From assembly GCA_020846935.1 (NCBI GenBank), contig JADLCY010000002.1:62001-126000 (forward strand): a stretch of DNA of 64,000 nt. Direction: 5' to 3'. This stretch comes from Gemmatimonadaceae bacterium. GTDB taxonomy: Bacteria; Gemmatimonadota; Gemmatimonadetes; Gemmatimonadales; Gemmatimonadaceae. How positions within the stretch are numbered: position 1 is the stretch's first letter; each line of letters begins with the position of its first letter. Position numbers and translations under genes: made by a program. A model generated the notes under the pieces. The model did not search any database. It saw only the letters and a program-made list of their open reading frames with translations, and was not told the origin of the DNA. This document shows positions 50,299 to 59,412 of this stretch, piece after piece.

Positions 50299-51422
50299 CA
50301 CCAACCTCCCAGCAGCGGACCGTCGAACCAGTCCCAGATGATGTAGGCGACGAGCGATCGGCTGCGCGACGCGCGGTTCGTGATCGGGATGCGATAGCCG
50401 ACGCTTCCAAGGATATGCTGACGACGACTCAGGCTCACCTGCATCTGCGGGATCCAGTCGACGTTCGACCTCGCACCCGCCGCCGTCGTCTTCCAGAACA
50501 GCCCCTCGGCGATTGGGCTGAACGCGCGGCCACCAATGAAGACGGTCGTGCCCACAGCGCCACGGAAGAAGCGCTCGGTACTCGCGGTGTTCCTGAAGGG
50601 AATCTCCACGCCCCCGTGCACCTGTGCAAAGAAGTTGGCAGGGAACGCGAGCGCGCCAAGGAAGAACGGCTCGTACTTGAGCGAACCGTCGCCGAAGCCG
50701 CGCGTCCGATCGCCGGTCGGGAAGGTGAGTTCGCTCCCCAGGCTGAGGATGCCGGACTCGTTATGCAGCACCGCGCGCTTGAGCGCCAGCGACACGTCGC
50801 CCATCTGGACCCCGGTCCAATGGACCGGCGCGCCGGACGGCATCTCGCGCACCGACACTGGCAGTTGCAGCTCCCACTGCGTCCGCGAGCCCACGCGCTT
50901 CTCGACGATCAACGTACTCGTCCCAACGCGGGCGCCCTCCCGGCCCACCCACTCGCCGTTGAGCACCACCTCGTCCTCGGGGAACGCCTTTTCCGTGAAC
51001 GTCGCGCGCGGGAGGTTCATCTCGCCGCGCGGCCAGCTCGATTCGGTGCAGAAGCGGCGCACGTAATCGACCACGCGCGCAATTTCGTCGGGCGTAAGCG
51101 CACCGGCAAACGCGGGCATGCGCTGCGAGAACCGACGCGAGGGCCCCCCACGGCCGACCACTGTCTCCCAGTCCTGCGCCGCTTCACGCGAGGCGTACGA
51201 ACAGTCGGTGAAGTCCGGAATCGCGTCGCCAAACCCGACGTGCGCCTGCGGCATCCCGCGCCCATCGGGCGCATGGCAGCTTTGGCAGGCCGCGGCATAG
51301 AGCTGCTGCCCCGTCAGGGGCGGGGCTTGCGACGACGCGGCGGCCGGAAGGCCTGCGACGACCAGGGGCAGGATGACCGACAGCAAACGCCAGGTGTCTT
51401 GCGGAACAGACTCAGCCAGCAT
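50298..51422 (-). CDS. Fusion of a monoheme cytochrome c to an outer-membrane barrel
   Basis: A 374-residue protein from ATG 51422. After a signal peptide (ending in GLPAAASS) comes a cytochrome-c domain (about 35-130) with one heme site CQSCH and an axial-ligand candidate Met in SQRMPAFAGAL. The rest (about 150-374) is beta-rich with alternating aromatic residues (FFLGALAFPANFFAQVHGGV, GRAFSPIAEGLFWK) and ends in WFDGPLLGGW, so an outer-membrane barrel is plausible. The start is uncertain: the frame continues 36 residues upstream and includes a Tat-like RRRFLA. The gene overlaps the pentaheme lipoprotein gene by one base. I infer a porin-cytochrome conduit. Confidence 0.75.
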   Translation of the reverse strand: MLAESVPQDTWRLLSVILPLVVAGLPAAASSQAPPLTGQQLYAAACQSCHAPDGRGMPQAHVGFGDAIPDFTDCSYASREAAQDWETVVGRGGPSRRFSQRMPAFAGALTPDEIARVVDYVRRFCTESSWPRGEMNLPRATFTEKAFPEDEVVLNGEWVGREGARVGTSTLIVEKRVGSRTQWELQLPVSVREMPSGAPVHWTGVQMGDVSLALKRAVLHNESGILSLGSELTFPTGDRTRGFGDGSLKYEPFFLGALAFPANFFAQVHGGVEIPFRNTASTERFFRGAVGTTVFIGGRAFSPIAEGLFWKTTAAGARSNVDWIPQMQVSLSRRQHILGSVGYRIPITNRASRSRSLVAYIIWDWFDGPLLGGW

Positions 51423-51613
51423 GGGATAGGATTCAGGCCGACGCGACCACACGCCCGGCGCGCGCAAGACAGTGGCGAGGAAGCGTCGCCGCGTCAACGT
51501 TATTCCGGCAAGTGCCGGGCGCAGCGACACGCAGCGTGGACCAGATGAATCTGCTGGCTACACCGGGGCGGACCGTGCGAAGTTCCGGTACCTGAACACT
51601 CAACCGGCGACCC

Positions 51614-52564
51614 ATGCGCTACCGGGCAGTCCTGCTGATCGCCGCTTCATGGGGCTCGGCGTGCGCCCCACCCGTCCGGTCAACCCCGCCCGCCACCGCA
51701 CTCACCGAGGAGGCGGCCTTGCCGGGCGCTTCGATCCTCATCGGCGCTGGCGATATCGCCACGTGCAGTTCGACTGGCGATGAGGCCACCGCAGCATTGG
51801 TCGACAGCGTGTTGCGCGCCGACAGCGTCGCCGGGATTGCCGACGCCGTGTTCGCCGCCGGAGACCTGGCGTATCCGTCAGGTCGCGCGCGCGACTTCGA
51901 GCGTTGCTGGGCGCCGTCGTGGGGCGACCCATCGCGACGCATCATGAACAAGATCCGGCCCGTACCCGGCAACCATGAGTATGAGACCGAGGGTGCGTCT
52001 GGGTACTTCGCGTACTTCGGTGGGCGCACTGGCCTCACGGGAAAGGGCTACTATGCGTACGACCTCGGCACATGGCGCATATACGCGCTCAACAGCGAGA
52101 TCGCCGTGAACTCGCGGTTCAGCGCCAGTGATCGACGGGCACAGGTCGAGTGGTTGCGCAGGGATCTCGTGGACAACCCGCGCGCGTGCACCGCGGCCTA
52201 TTGGCACCATCCCCGATTCAGCTCGAGCTATCACGGCAGCGACCCCGACGTCGCCGCGCTCTTCAGCGTCCTGCATGCGCATGGCGTCGACGTGGTCATC
52301 GTGGGACACGACCACACCTATGAACGCTTTGCGCCACAGAATCCGGCCGCGGTGATGGACTCGGTGCGTGGCGTTGCTCAGATCGTCGTCGGCACCGGAG
52401 GCGCAGACCTGCGCGGCTTCCGACGGCCGGCTCCCAACTCCGTCGCGCGCGTCCAGGGGTACCACGGCGTCCTCAAGCTCACGCTCGGTGCCGGTGAATA
52501 CCGACACGCTTTCCTCGATACCGAAGGCCGCATCTGGGACCCGGGGCGCGGGCGCTGTCACTGA
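51614..52564 (+). CDS. Metallophosphoesterase (purple acid phosphatase-like) lipoprotein
   Basis: A 316-residue protein with a lipoprotein-like signal (MRYRAVLLIAASWGSAC). All metal-binding blocks of calcineurin-like phosphoesterases are present: GAGDIA, FAAGDLAYPSG, VPGNHEYE, AYWHHPRFSS and GHDHTYERF, in the order and spacing of purple acid phosphatase-related enzymes. It should hydrolyse phosphomonoesters outside the cytoplasm. The gene faces the cardiolipin synthase gene convergently, 31 bp away. Substrate is not predictable; a phosphate-scavenging role is an inference. Confidence 0.92.
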   Translation: MRYRAVLLIAASWGSACAPPVRSTPPATALTEEAALPGASILIGAGDIATCSSTGDEATAALVDSVLRADSVAGIADAVFAAGDLAYPSGRARDFERCWAPSWGDPSRRIMNKIRPVPGNHEYETEGASGYFAYFGGRTGLTGKGYYAYDLGTWRIYALNSEIAVNSRFSASDRRAQVEWLRRDLVDNPRACTAAYWHHPRFSSSYHGSDPDVAALFSVLHAHGVDVVIVGHDHTYERFAPQNPAAVMDSVRGVAQIVVGTGGADLRGFRRPAPNSVARVQGYHGVLKLTLGAGEYRHAFLDTEGRIWDPGRGRCH

Positions 52565-52595
52565 GCGCGACGTTCCCGACAGGGGCCTCCGAGGA

Positions 52596-54083
52596 CTACT
52601 GCAGCGCAGCCGTGAGTCGTGCGAGGTTGTCGAGCAGCTGACCCGCGAGCGGCCGCGCCCGCCACGTCGCGAGGTCCAGGACGTCGGTCTGCGGGTGGTA
52701 CGCCGCCTCGACGCGGCGCAGGTCGGCCACCACTCCGCGATCGTACGCCAGCAGCGTGATCTCCAGGTTCAGCGTCAACGACCGCATGTCGAGGTTGCTG
52801 GACCCGATCACCGCGAGGTCATCGTCCACGGTCAGGTGCTTCGCGTGCAGCAGCACGGGCGATCGCAACAGGCGGATCTCCACGCCGGCCTGGAGCAGTT
52901 GTTCGTAGTACGAGCGTTGGGCGTGGGAGACGAGGTATTGATCGACCACGGACGACGAGTAGAGCGTCACGTGCACCCCGCGCTGCGCGGCGCTGGTGAT
53001 CGCCGTCATCAGGGCCTCGTCAGGCACGAAGTAGGGGCTCGTGATGACCAGTCGCTCACGCGCGGCGTGGATGAGCGCCACGAACACTTTGCGGTTGTTG
53101 TCGTCGGCGTAGCCGGACCCGCTGGGCAACACCTGACCGAGCACTGTGTTCGCCCCGGAGCACGAGACGGGCGGCGGGCCAAGGACCTCGCCGGTCTCCG
53201 AGTACCAGTCCGTGCGGAAGACGGCGTCGAGTTCGGCGACCAACGGCCCCGTGATCCGGGAATGCAGGTCCACATAGTACAGCCCCCGTCGGCGATTGCG
53301 CGCGAGCAGGTAGCTCCGATCGATCATGTTCATCGAACCGGTGAACGCGGTGTGGCCGTCGGCCACGAGGATCTTGCGATGGTTCCGCAGATCCGGCCGG
53401 TTCCAGTGGTTCGAGAACGGACGCAGCGGCAACATCCAGCGCCACTCCACACCGGCGCGCGTCAGGCGCTCGCCCATCGCGGCCCGGCCGGGGTACTTGT
53501 GCGAGCCGATGTGGTCCATGAGGAGCCGGACCTTCACTCCGCGCCGCACCGCCTGTTCGAGCGCGACGAAGAACGGCTCCGTCGTGGCGTCCATCGCCAT
53601 GATGTAGAACTCGACGTGCACGTACTCGAGGGCGCTCGATACGGCCCTCGTCAGGCTGGCGATCGCTTCATCGTAGTCGGGCAGCAGCTCGATGCGGTTC
53701 CCGACGCAGACCGGCATGCCTCCCAGGTTGCTCGCGAGTCGCACGAGCGGTTCCGCGCGAGCCGAGATCGGGGGTGCGAAGACGGGGCCGAGGATGGGAT
53801 CGTGCTGCACGGCGCTGACGGCGGCCGCGATCCGTTCGTCGATGCCGCGTTGCAGTTCGCGCCGACGACGCGACAGCTTGGGCGATCCGATCAGCCAGAA
53901 CAACACGAGCCCCACGTACGGCACCAGAAAGATCAGCATCAGCCACGCCGTCGCCGACCCCGGCCGCCGGTTGCGCGGCACGACGAACAGCGACGCGAGG
54001 ACGATCAGCCACGAAACGCCATACGCGATGGCGGTGACGAATCCCCAGACGGGAAGGGTCAGGCCGACAGGGAGCGCAATCAC
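52596..54083 (-). CDS. cls: Cardiolipin synthase (phospholipase D family)
   Basis: A 495-residue membrane enzyme that condenses two phosphatidylglycerol molecules into cardiolipin. Two N-terminal helices (about 10-33 and 45-66; the PLDc_N region) are followed by two phospholipase-D active-site motifs: H-x-K in NHRKILVADGHTAFTGSMN near residue 235, and HAKHLTVDDDLAVIGSSN near 415. Length and order match ClsA-type enzymes (about 480 residues). Its start overlaps the stop of the M14 peptidase gene by 4 nt, which suggests co-transcription of two unrelated functions. Confidence 0.95.
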   Translation of the reverse strand: MIALPVGLTLPVWGFVTAIAYGVSWLIVLASLFVVPRNRRPGSATAWLMLIFLVPYVGLVLFWLIGSPKLSRRRRELQRGIDERIAAAVSAVQHDPILGPVFAPPISARAEPLVRLASNLGGMPVCVGNRIELLPDYDEAIASLTRAVSSALEYVHVEFYIMAMDATTEPFFVALEQAVRRGVKVRLLMDHIGSHKYPGRAAMGERLTRAGVEWRWMLPLRPFSNHWNRPDLRNHRKILVADGHTAFTGSMNMIDRSYLLARNRRRGLYYVDLHSRITGPLVAELDAVFRTDWYSETGEVLGPPPVSCSGANTVLGQVLPSGSGYADDNNRKVFVALIHAARERLVITSPYFVPDEALMTAITSAAQRGVHVTLYSSSVVDQYLVSHAQRSYYEQLLQAGVEIRLLRSPVLLHAKHLTVDDDLAVIGSSNLDMRSLTLNLEITLLAYDRGVVADLRRVEAAYHPQTDVLDLATWRARPLAGQLLDNLARLTAALQ

Positions 54084-56821
54084 CCTCCCGGACTCGTGAA
54101 GATGCCGTTGAACAGGAACTTGAACGTGCCGTGCGGCTGAGCGCGCTGCAGGATCTGCGGCCCGAAGAACAGGATCCTCCCTTTGCCGACCCGCGCCTCG
54201 GCCGCCGCAACACCGCCCTCGAGGTAGCGCTCACCCCAGGCCCACCCGCTGCGCAACGGCGACGCGGTATCAAACCATGCGATGCGTCGCACACCCTTTG
54301 CCTGCGCGTCGGCACCGAGTCGGAACACGGGACTGTCGTCGAAGAACACGTCGACTTCGCCCGGCATCCCGGCGGCCACCGGATGCGTGGTGTCGACGCG
54401 AACCCGCAGCAGCGAGCCCGGGACGTAGAACTTCGTGCGCGGAAGCGGCGCACCGTTCTCCACGAGGTGGCTCTCGATCGGCAGCTGGAAGAACGCGGCA
54501 AGGTTGGCGGCCGACTCTCCGATGGCGAGGACCGTGCCACCGGCTTCGACAAACTCCCGGATGCGCGGCAAGGACCGCTCGACGGTCACGCGACCGACGT
54601 GTTCGCGGTATTCGGCGGGCAGGTCGGGGATCGGCGCCGGGTCGGCGCCGCGACGCGATCCGGCGGCCGGAATCGCGCCATCGACAAACACGAGCACGTC
54701 GAATCGCGCGCCGAGGTTCCCCGCGTCCAGGGTCGGCGCGAACACGCGCTCGAACGGCACCTCGAACTGCTCCATGATCCAGCGCGTCCACCCGCTGGGC
54801 ATCGAGCCTCCGTACTGATCCCACAGGCCCACGCGCGCCTGACGAGCACGCACCACCGTCGCCGGCGCCCGCACGTTGGTGCCGGTGAAGTTCACGCCGA
54901 GCTCCCGGGCCATGGCGTCGAGGGCGCGGCGCGTGGTCGACGTTGAACGCACGAGGATCGAACCCGCCGGCCACGTCACCCCGGCCGACGTCAGCGGCGC
55001 CGACAGGTATCCGACGTCTTCACCCGCCCTGAGGAGGCGATTGACGGCGATCACGGCGTTGTTCACGCGACGGCTGCTGAGAAACGCGCGACTCCCCGCC
55101 GCGGTCGTGACCACGCCCGGTGGCGGCGCCACGTTCCAGTCGGTGATGGGCTCGAACGGGCCCGTGAACCCTTCGAGGATGCGGTCGAAGGCCACGCCCA
55201 TCTGCAGGGCGAGCGTCCACCCCGCGTTGTCGTACGGCGGCGTGGGCGGGCCGCCGGGAATCGGGAAGACGTCCGGATGCACCTGCGGCTCGAACATGTC
55301 GATGACGTGCGGGCGGAACGCCTGTGCCGTGAGCACCACGTACGACCCTGCCGGATACCTCTTGCCACGCACCTCGAACGCGCGCGTGGCCCGCTGCACC
55401 GCGATACCCGTCTCGCGCAGGGCGTTCACGAACTTCGTCGCGGTGGGAAAGTCCGCCTGATCGGACGGAATGATGTAGCCGCGGGGATCACGGAGTTCCG
55501 GGCGCCGGAGCTCGTTCCAGTTGGCGAGATCCCTTTCCAGGTCTGGGGCGACCGCATTGCCGATGCGCGACGCGAGCGCCGCATGTCGCTTGGGATTCGG
55601 CGTCCAGGTGTCGGTGTTCCCGCGTTCGATCGAGCGCCGCCCCATTCGGTAGATGTTGTAGAGCAGGTTCTCGCGCATGCGCGCCGCGTAGTCGAGCACC
55701 GCGAGGTTGAGCGAGACCGAGTAGTCGACGGACTGCCGGAAGTGCCATGCCTGCGGAGCGATGGGAAACGCGAGGTCCGCCGAGGGGAGTTGCCGCTGCA
55801 TGGCGAGCGGAATGCGCATCGGCGTCGGGCTGCCGATCATTTCCGTCAGCAGGGCGATCGTGTTGTGGAAAGCCGCGGTGTTGCGGATGCCGCCGTTCCA
55901 CCAGCCGTCGTACGGTCCCCCGGATCGCATCGTCGCGCCGGGCTTGTCCTCCACGGCGAGCCGTGTGTGCATGGCCGCACCTAACGCCTGGAAGCCAAGC
56001 AGGATTGCCGGATCGAGGTTGTAGTTGTACGGATCGCGGAGCGGCGGAGACCAGACGACCGTGCCGGCGGGACCCGACTGGTGGTGATTGTAGAGAATCT
56101 GCGGCGACCACTCGTGATACAGGACGCGATTGATGTTCTCGGTCTCGGCCTGCGTCGACGCAAAGAAGTCGCGATTGTTGTCGTGCCCGATGTACTTCTG
56201 GTAGAGACGTGGCACACCGGCGAGTGTTCGCTCGCGCGGATTCGTGCGGCGCATGTACCAGTCGGCCACAAGGTCGTTGCCGTCCGGGTTCGCGTGCACA
56301 AAGAGGATGATGACCTCGTCGAGGATGCGGCTCGTCTCGGGGTCGTTCGCGCTCACCATCCGATACACCGTTTCGCCGAGCTGCTGCGCCCCGAGCGTCT
56401 CGGTGGCGTGCAGGCCACCGTCGATCCAGACCACGGCCTTGCCGTCCCGGGCGAGCGCGCGCGCTTCGTCGTCGCCGAGCCCCTCGGCGAGCGCGAGGCG
56501 TCGCGAAGTCGTGCGGTACTGTTCGAGTCTTTGGTGGTTTTCTGGCGACGTGACGATCGCCATCAGGTGGGGTCGCCCCTCGGCGGTCTTCCCGATCTCG
56601 CGAAGCACCAGTCGATCGGACTCCCGGTCGAGCTTGGCCCAGTAGGCCGCTATCTGCCGGTAGGTCGCGAGGAAGTAGTCGTCGCCGAAGTTGGCACCGA
56701 ACTCCTCCTTTGGCGTGGTGATCCGGCCCTGGGCGAGCACGGCACCGGGCGCCAGGGCGAGCGCGAGTCCAGCCCCAAGTCGGCGGGCCGCGCGCAGCGT
56801 GGGACGTGGGATGGTCGGCAT
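54080..56821 (-). CDS. Secreted M14-family zinc carboxypeptidase with amidotransferase-like C-terminal domain
   Basis: A 913-residue exported protein (signal peptide ending in GAVLAQ near residue 31). The zinc carboxypeptidase domain spans about 45-420: zinc ligands His138 and Glu141 in GGLHATETLG, a conserved HANPDGND, YNHHQSG with the third ligand, and the general-base Glu in LLTEMIGSP. The C-terminal 300 residues (LVFVDGAIPAA, FVEAGGTVLAIGESA, HPVAAGMPGEV, GRILFFGPQIL) resemble a ThuA/class-I-amidotransferase-like fold, an architecture I recall from Gemmatimonadota and Bacteroidetes M14 proteins. ATG 56821 is chosen because the signal peptide starts there; the frame continues 147 codons upstream without meaning. 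A TTA leucine near 55980 has the near-motif CGTTAGGT. Confidence 0.9.
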   Translation of the reverse strand: MPTIPRPTLRAARRLGAGLALALAPGAVLAQGRITTPKEEFGANFGDDYFLATYRQIAAYWAKLDRESDRLVLREIGKTAEGRPHLMAIVTSPENHQRLEQYRTTSRRLALAEGLGDDEARALARDGKAVVWIDGGLHATETLGAQQLGETVYRMVSANDPETSRILDEVIILFVHANPDGNDLVADWYMRRTNPRERTLAGVPRLYQKYIGHDNNRDFFASTQAETENINRVLYHEWSPQILYNHHQSGPAGTVVWSPPLRDPYNYNLDPAILLGFQALGAAMHTRLAVEDKPGATMRSGGPYDGWWNGGIRNTAAFHNTIALLTEMIGSPTPMRIPLAMQRQLPSADLAFPIAPQAWHFRQSVDYSVSLNLAVLDYAARMRENLLYNIYRMGRRSIERGNTDTWTPNPKRHAALASRIGNAVAPDLERDLANWNELRRPELRDPRGYIIPSDQADFPTATKFVNALRETGIAVQRATRAFEVRGKRYPAGSYVVLTAQAFRPHVIDMFEPQVHPDVFPIPGGPPTPPYDNAGWTLALQMGVAFDRILEGFTGPFEPITDWNVAPPPGVVTTAAGSRAFLSSRRVNNAVIAVNRLLRAGEDVGYLSAPLTSAGVTWPAGSILVRSTSTTRRALDAMARELGVNFTGTNVRAPATVVRARQARVGLWDQYGGSMPSGWTRWIMEQFEVPFERVFAPTLDAGNLGARFDVLVFVDGAIPAAGSRRGADPAPIPDLPAEYREHVGRVTVERSLPRIREFVEAGGTVLAIGESAANLAAFFQLPIESHLVENGAPLPRTKFYVPGSLLRVRVDTTHPVAAGMPGEVDVFFDDSPVFRLGADAQAKGVRRIAWFDTASPLRSGWAWGERYLEGGVAAAEARVGKGRILFFGPQILQRAQPHGTFKFLFNGIFTSPGG

Positions 56822-57080
56822 GCGCCGAACTTCGGGCTGGACGCACGCGGGGACAAGGGCGGGTGGGAAGCGCGAACGAGTATGCGCATTCGCACTCCGA
56901 CGCCCGGCCGGCGACGTGGCCGATGGGGTGCCGCCGCTCGACAACACACGCACGCGACGCTCGACGATCGACCCGAGGCTCGCGCAGGTCGTCGCGTGCG
57001 GGGCGGCCGCCGAGGCGCGCGCATCCGACTTGACGTGACCCCGCGAGCGATTGAGTCTCCCGGTACGTCCATTCGACCAC

Positions 57081-57833
57081 ATGCGCATCATAGACCTTGG
57101 AACCTGTCTGGCTCTGCTCGGTGCCGCCATTGCACTCCCGGCCGTAGCCCTCACACAGGCGGTGGCGCCGCCGGTCGAGAGCGCTCCGCTCCCCGCGACG
57201 CAGAAACGCGCTGCGCTGCGCAACCCTGCAGCGGCCTTCTGGAGAGTTCGTGCTCCAGACACGGCGTACCTCGAGATGGAGACGTCGCGCGGGACGATCT
57301 CCGTTGCGCTGATCCGCGAGTGGGCGCCGCACGGCGTCGACCGCTTCTACAACCTCGCCCGTGCCGGGTACTTCGACGACTCGCGGTTCTTTCGGGTGCT
57401 GCCATGGTACATCGCGCAGTTCGGCATCGCGGGTGATCCTGCCGTGTACGCGATCTGGAGTCGCCGGAAGATTCCGGCGGATTCGGTCCGTACCACGAAC
57501 GCGCGCGGCACGCTGTCGTTTGCGCAGTATTCGCCGAGCGAGCGGACGACCAACGTGTTCATCAACCTTCGCGACAGCCCGACGCTCGACTCCCTTGGCT
57601 TCGCACCCATCGGTCGCGTGGTCGCCGGGCAGGAGGCTGCGGACAGCCTGTACAGCGGATATGGCGAAACCCCATCGATGGCCGCGCCGATCGGCAACCC
57701 GCGGCGGCTCTACGGCGAATCCAATCGATACCTCGACCGCGCATTTCCCCGCCTGGATCGCATCGTGAGGATCACGGTGCAGGCCCGCAGCGTTCCGGGC
57801 GCGATGAAGGATTCGGTGCCCCGGTCCCCGTGA
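57081..57833 (+). CDS. Cyclophilin-type peptidyl-prolyl isomerase, exported
   Basis: A 250-residue protein. ATG 57081 is followed by a signal peptide (LALLGAAIALPAVALTQA). The cyclophilin domain lies at about 70-240 with the usual motif order: TSRGTISVALIREWAPHGVDRFYNLARAGYFD, FFRVLPWYIAQFGIAGDP (the catalytic Arg is in FFRV), FAQYSPSERTTNVFIN and GRVVAGQEAADSL. The expected Trp of cyclosporin-sensitive cyclophilins is absent. It probably assists protein folding in the periplasm. It opens a run of three secreted-protein genes on the plus strand, with the M16 peptidases; the 259 bp before it would hold divergent promoters with the M14 gene. Confidence 0.92.
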   Translation: MRIIDLGTCLALLGAAIALPAVALTQAVAPPVESAPLPATQKRAALRNPAAAFWRVRAPDTAYLEMETSRGTISVALIREWAPHGVDRFYNLARAGYFDDSRFFRVLPWYIAQFGIAGDPAVYAIWSRRKIPADSVRTTNARGTLSFAQYSPSERTTNVFINLRDSPTLDSLGFAPIGRVVAGQEAADSLYSGYGETPSMAAPIGNPRRLYGESNRYLDRAFPRLDRIVRITVQARSVPGAMKDSVPRSP

Positions 57834-57885
57834 ACCGTTTCGCCGCATACCTTCCCCGCTTCGCCTCCCCTCTGGTCTGCGCAAC

Positions 57886-59412
57886 ATGCGAACAGGCTTG
57901 ATCCTCTGCAGCACGGTCCTCGCGGGCACGCTCTCGGCCCAGGACGTGACGTACCGCCTCCCCATTCGCGAGCATGTGTTCTCCAACGGGCTGCGACTGC
58001 TGGTCTGGCAGCGCCCGGGAGACGCGCGAGTGGCGGCCAAGATCTTCACCGACATGGGCGGAGTGATGGAGACGCCTGGCTATGCGGGCGCAGCCCACTT
58101 CCTCGAGCATCTGCTCTTCAAGGGCACGCACACGTTAGGCACGACCGACTGGGCGGCCGAGCGGCCCATCGCCGATCGCATCGTGGCAACCGAAGCGGCG
58201 CTTCTGGAGGAGGAGAATCGGGCGCGAAATGCGCTGCAGGAGCGCGGCGTGTTCCACGACTACGCGCACGCTCGGACGACGCCCCGACGTGACTCGCTGC
58301 GCTCCGCCCTGGCCGCGCTGGAGCGCGAGGCCGACCGGTACCGCGACAACGGCGCGATGCTCAAGTGGTACCAGGCGTTCGGTGGCGCCGCCATCACGGC
58401 CACCACCGAGCAGGAATGGATGAAGTTCGACGTCAATCTGCCGAAGGAACGGATCGGCCTGTTCCTTCGCGTGGAGGCGGACCGGATGCAGAATGCCGTG
58501 TTTCGCGAGTTTGACCAGGAGCGCATGATCGTGGTCGAACAGCGCCTCGGAGACCTGAACCGACCCTCGACGCCGTATTACGAGGCCATGAGTGCGCTGG
58601 TTGGTGTCGCGCACCCGGTCTTCTGGCCCGAGGGCTGGCTGTCGGACTTCGCCAGCTATACGCGCGCCTCTCAGCGCACGCTCTACCAGGCGACCTTCGT
58701 GCCGAACAACACGACCATCGTGCTCGTGGGTGGCGTGTCGCTCGAAGAGATGGTGCCGCAGGTGGAGCGATACTTCGGGTGGATGGCGCGTGCGCCCGAG
58801 CCGCCGCGGGTCAAGGCCGTCGAGCCGCAACCGCAGGCCGAACGACGGTTGACCTGGAGGTCAGAAGACCTCGAGCCACGCGTCGAAGCCCGCTTTCTGA
58901 TCCCCGGCGTGGGGCACCCGGACCGCCCCGGGTTCGACGTGTTGAGTGAAGTCATCGAACTGGAGCTGGCGGACGCGCTCGCAGCCGCCAACCTGTCCGC
59001 CCGCGTGGATGCCAACACTCGCGTCATCCACACCTCGCGCTTCGGCGTGCCCGGTTCGATCAACGTTGAAGTCGTGGTGGCAAACGAGGGCCAGCTGGCC
59101 GCCGCGGAACGCGTGCTCCTGGCCGGCCTGGAACAGATCAAGGCATCTCCCGTCAACCCGGCGCGACTCGCGCTCGCCCGAAAGCGCCTGCGAACCCAGT
59201 GGCACCGCACCGTGCTCGAAGCCGACCAGGTCGGGTTCGAGATCGGGCACTTTCAGGTCATGGACACGTGGCAGACGTTAGGCGCCTACCTGGACGCGCG
59301 GGAGCGCACGACGGCCGACGACCTGAAGCGCCTGGCCGCACGCTACTTCATCGACGCGAACCGTTCCATCGGGATCGTCAGGCAGCCCGACCAACGGAGG
59401 AGCACGCAATGA
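57886..59412 (+). CDS. M16-family zinc metallopeptidase, active subunit
   Basis: A 508-residue exported protein (MRTGLILCSTVLAGTLSA, then QD). The inverted zinc motif H-x-x-E-H is intact: His71, Glu74 and His75 in AAHFLEHLLFKGTH; the distal ligand Glu lies in MIVVEQRLGD near 210. It has the two-domain M16 (pitrilysin/processing peptidase) layout, with a second, motif-free domain after about 280. It overlaps the next M16 gene by 4 nt (ATGA); such pairs usually form heterodimers. Contains two TTA leucine codons, both inside exact CGTTAGGC octamers (58133-58140, 59276-59283). Substrates are probably peptides in the periplasm. Confidence 0.93.
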   Translation: MRTGLILCSTVLAGTLSAQDVTYRLPIREHVFSNGLRLLVWQRPGDARVAAKIFTDMGGVMETPGYAGAAHFLEHLLFKGTHTLGTTDWAAERPIADRIVATEAALLEEENRARNALQERGVFHDYAHARTTPRRDSLRSALAALEREADRYRDNGAMLKWYQAFGGAAITATTEQEWMKFDVNLPKERIGLFLRVEADRMQNAVFREFDQERMIVVEQRLGDLNRPSTPYYEAMSALVGVAHPVFWPEGWLSDFASYTRASQRTLYQATFVPNNTTIVLVGGVSLEEMVPQVERYFGWMARAPEPPRVKAVEPQPQAERRLTWRSEDLEPRVEARFLIPGVGHPDRPGFDVLSEVIELELADALAAANLSARVDANTRVIHTSRFGVPGSINVEVVVANEGQLAAAERVLLAGLEQIKASPVNPARLALARKRLRTQWHRTVLEADQVGFEIGHFQVMDTWQTLGAYLDARERTTADDLKRLAARYFIDANRSIGIVRQPDQRRSTQ

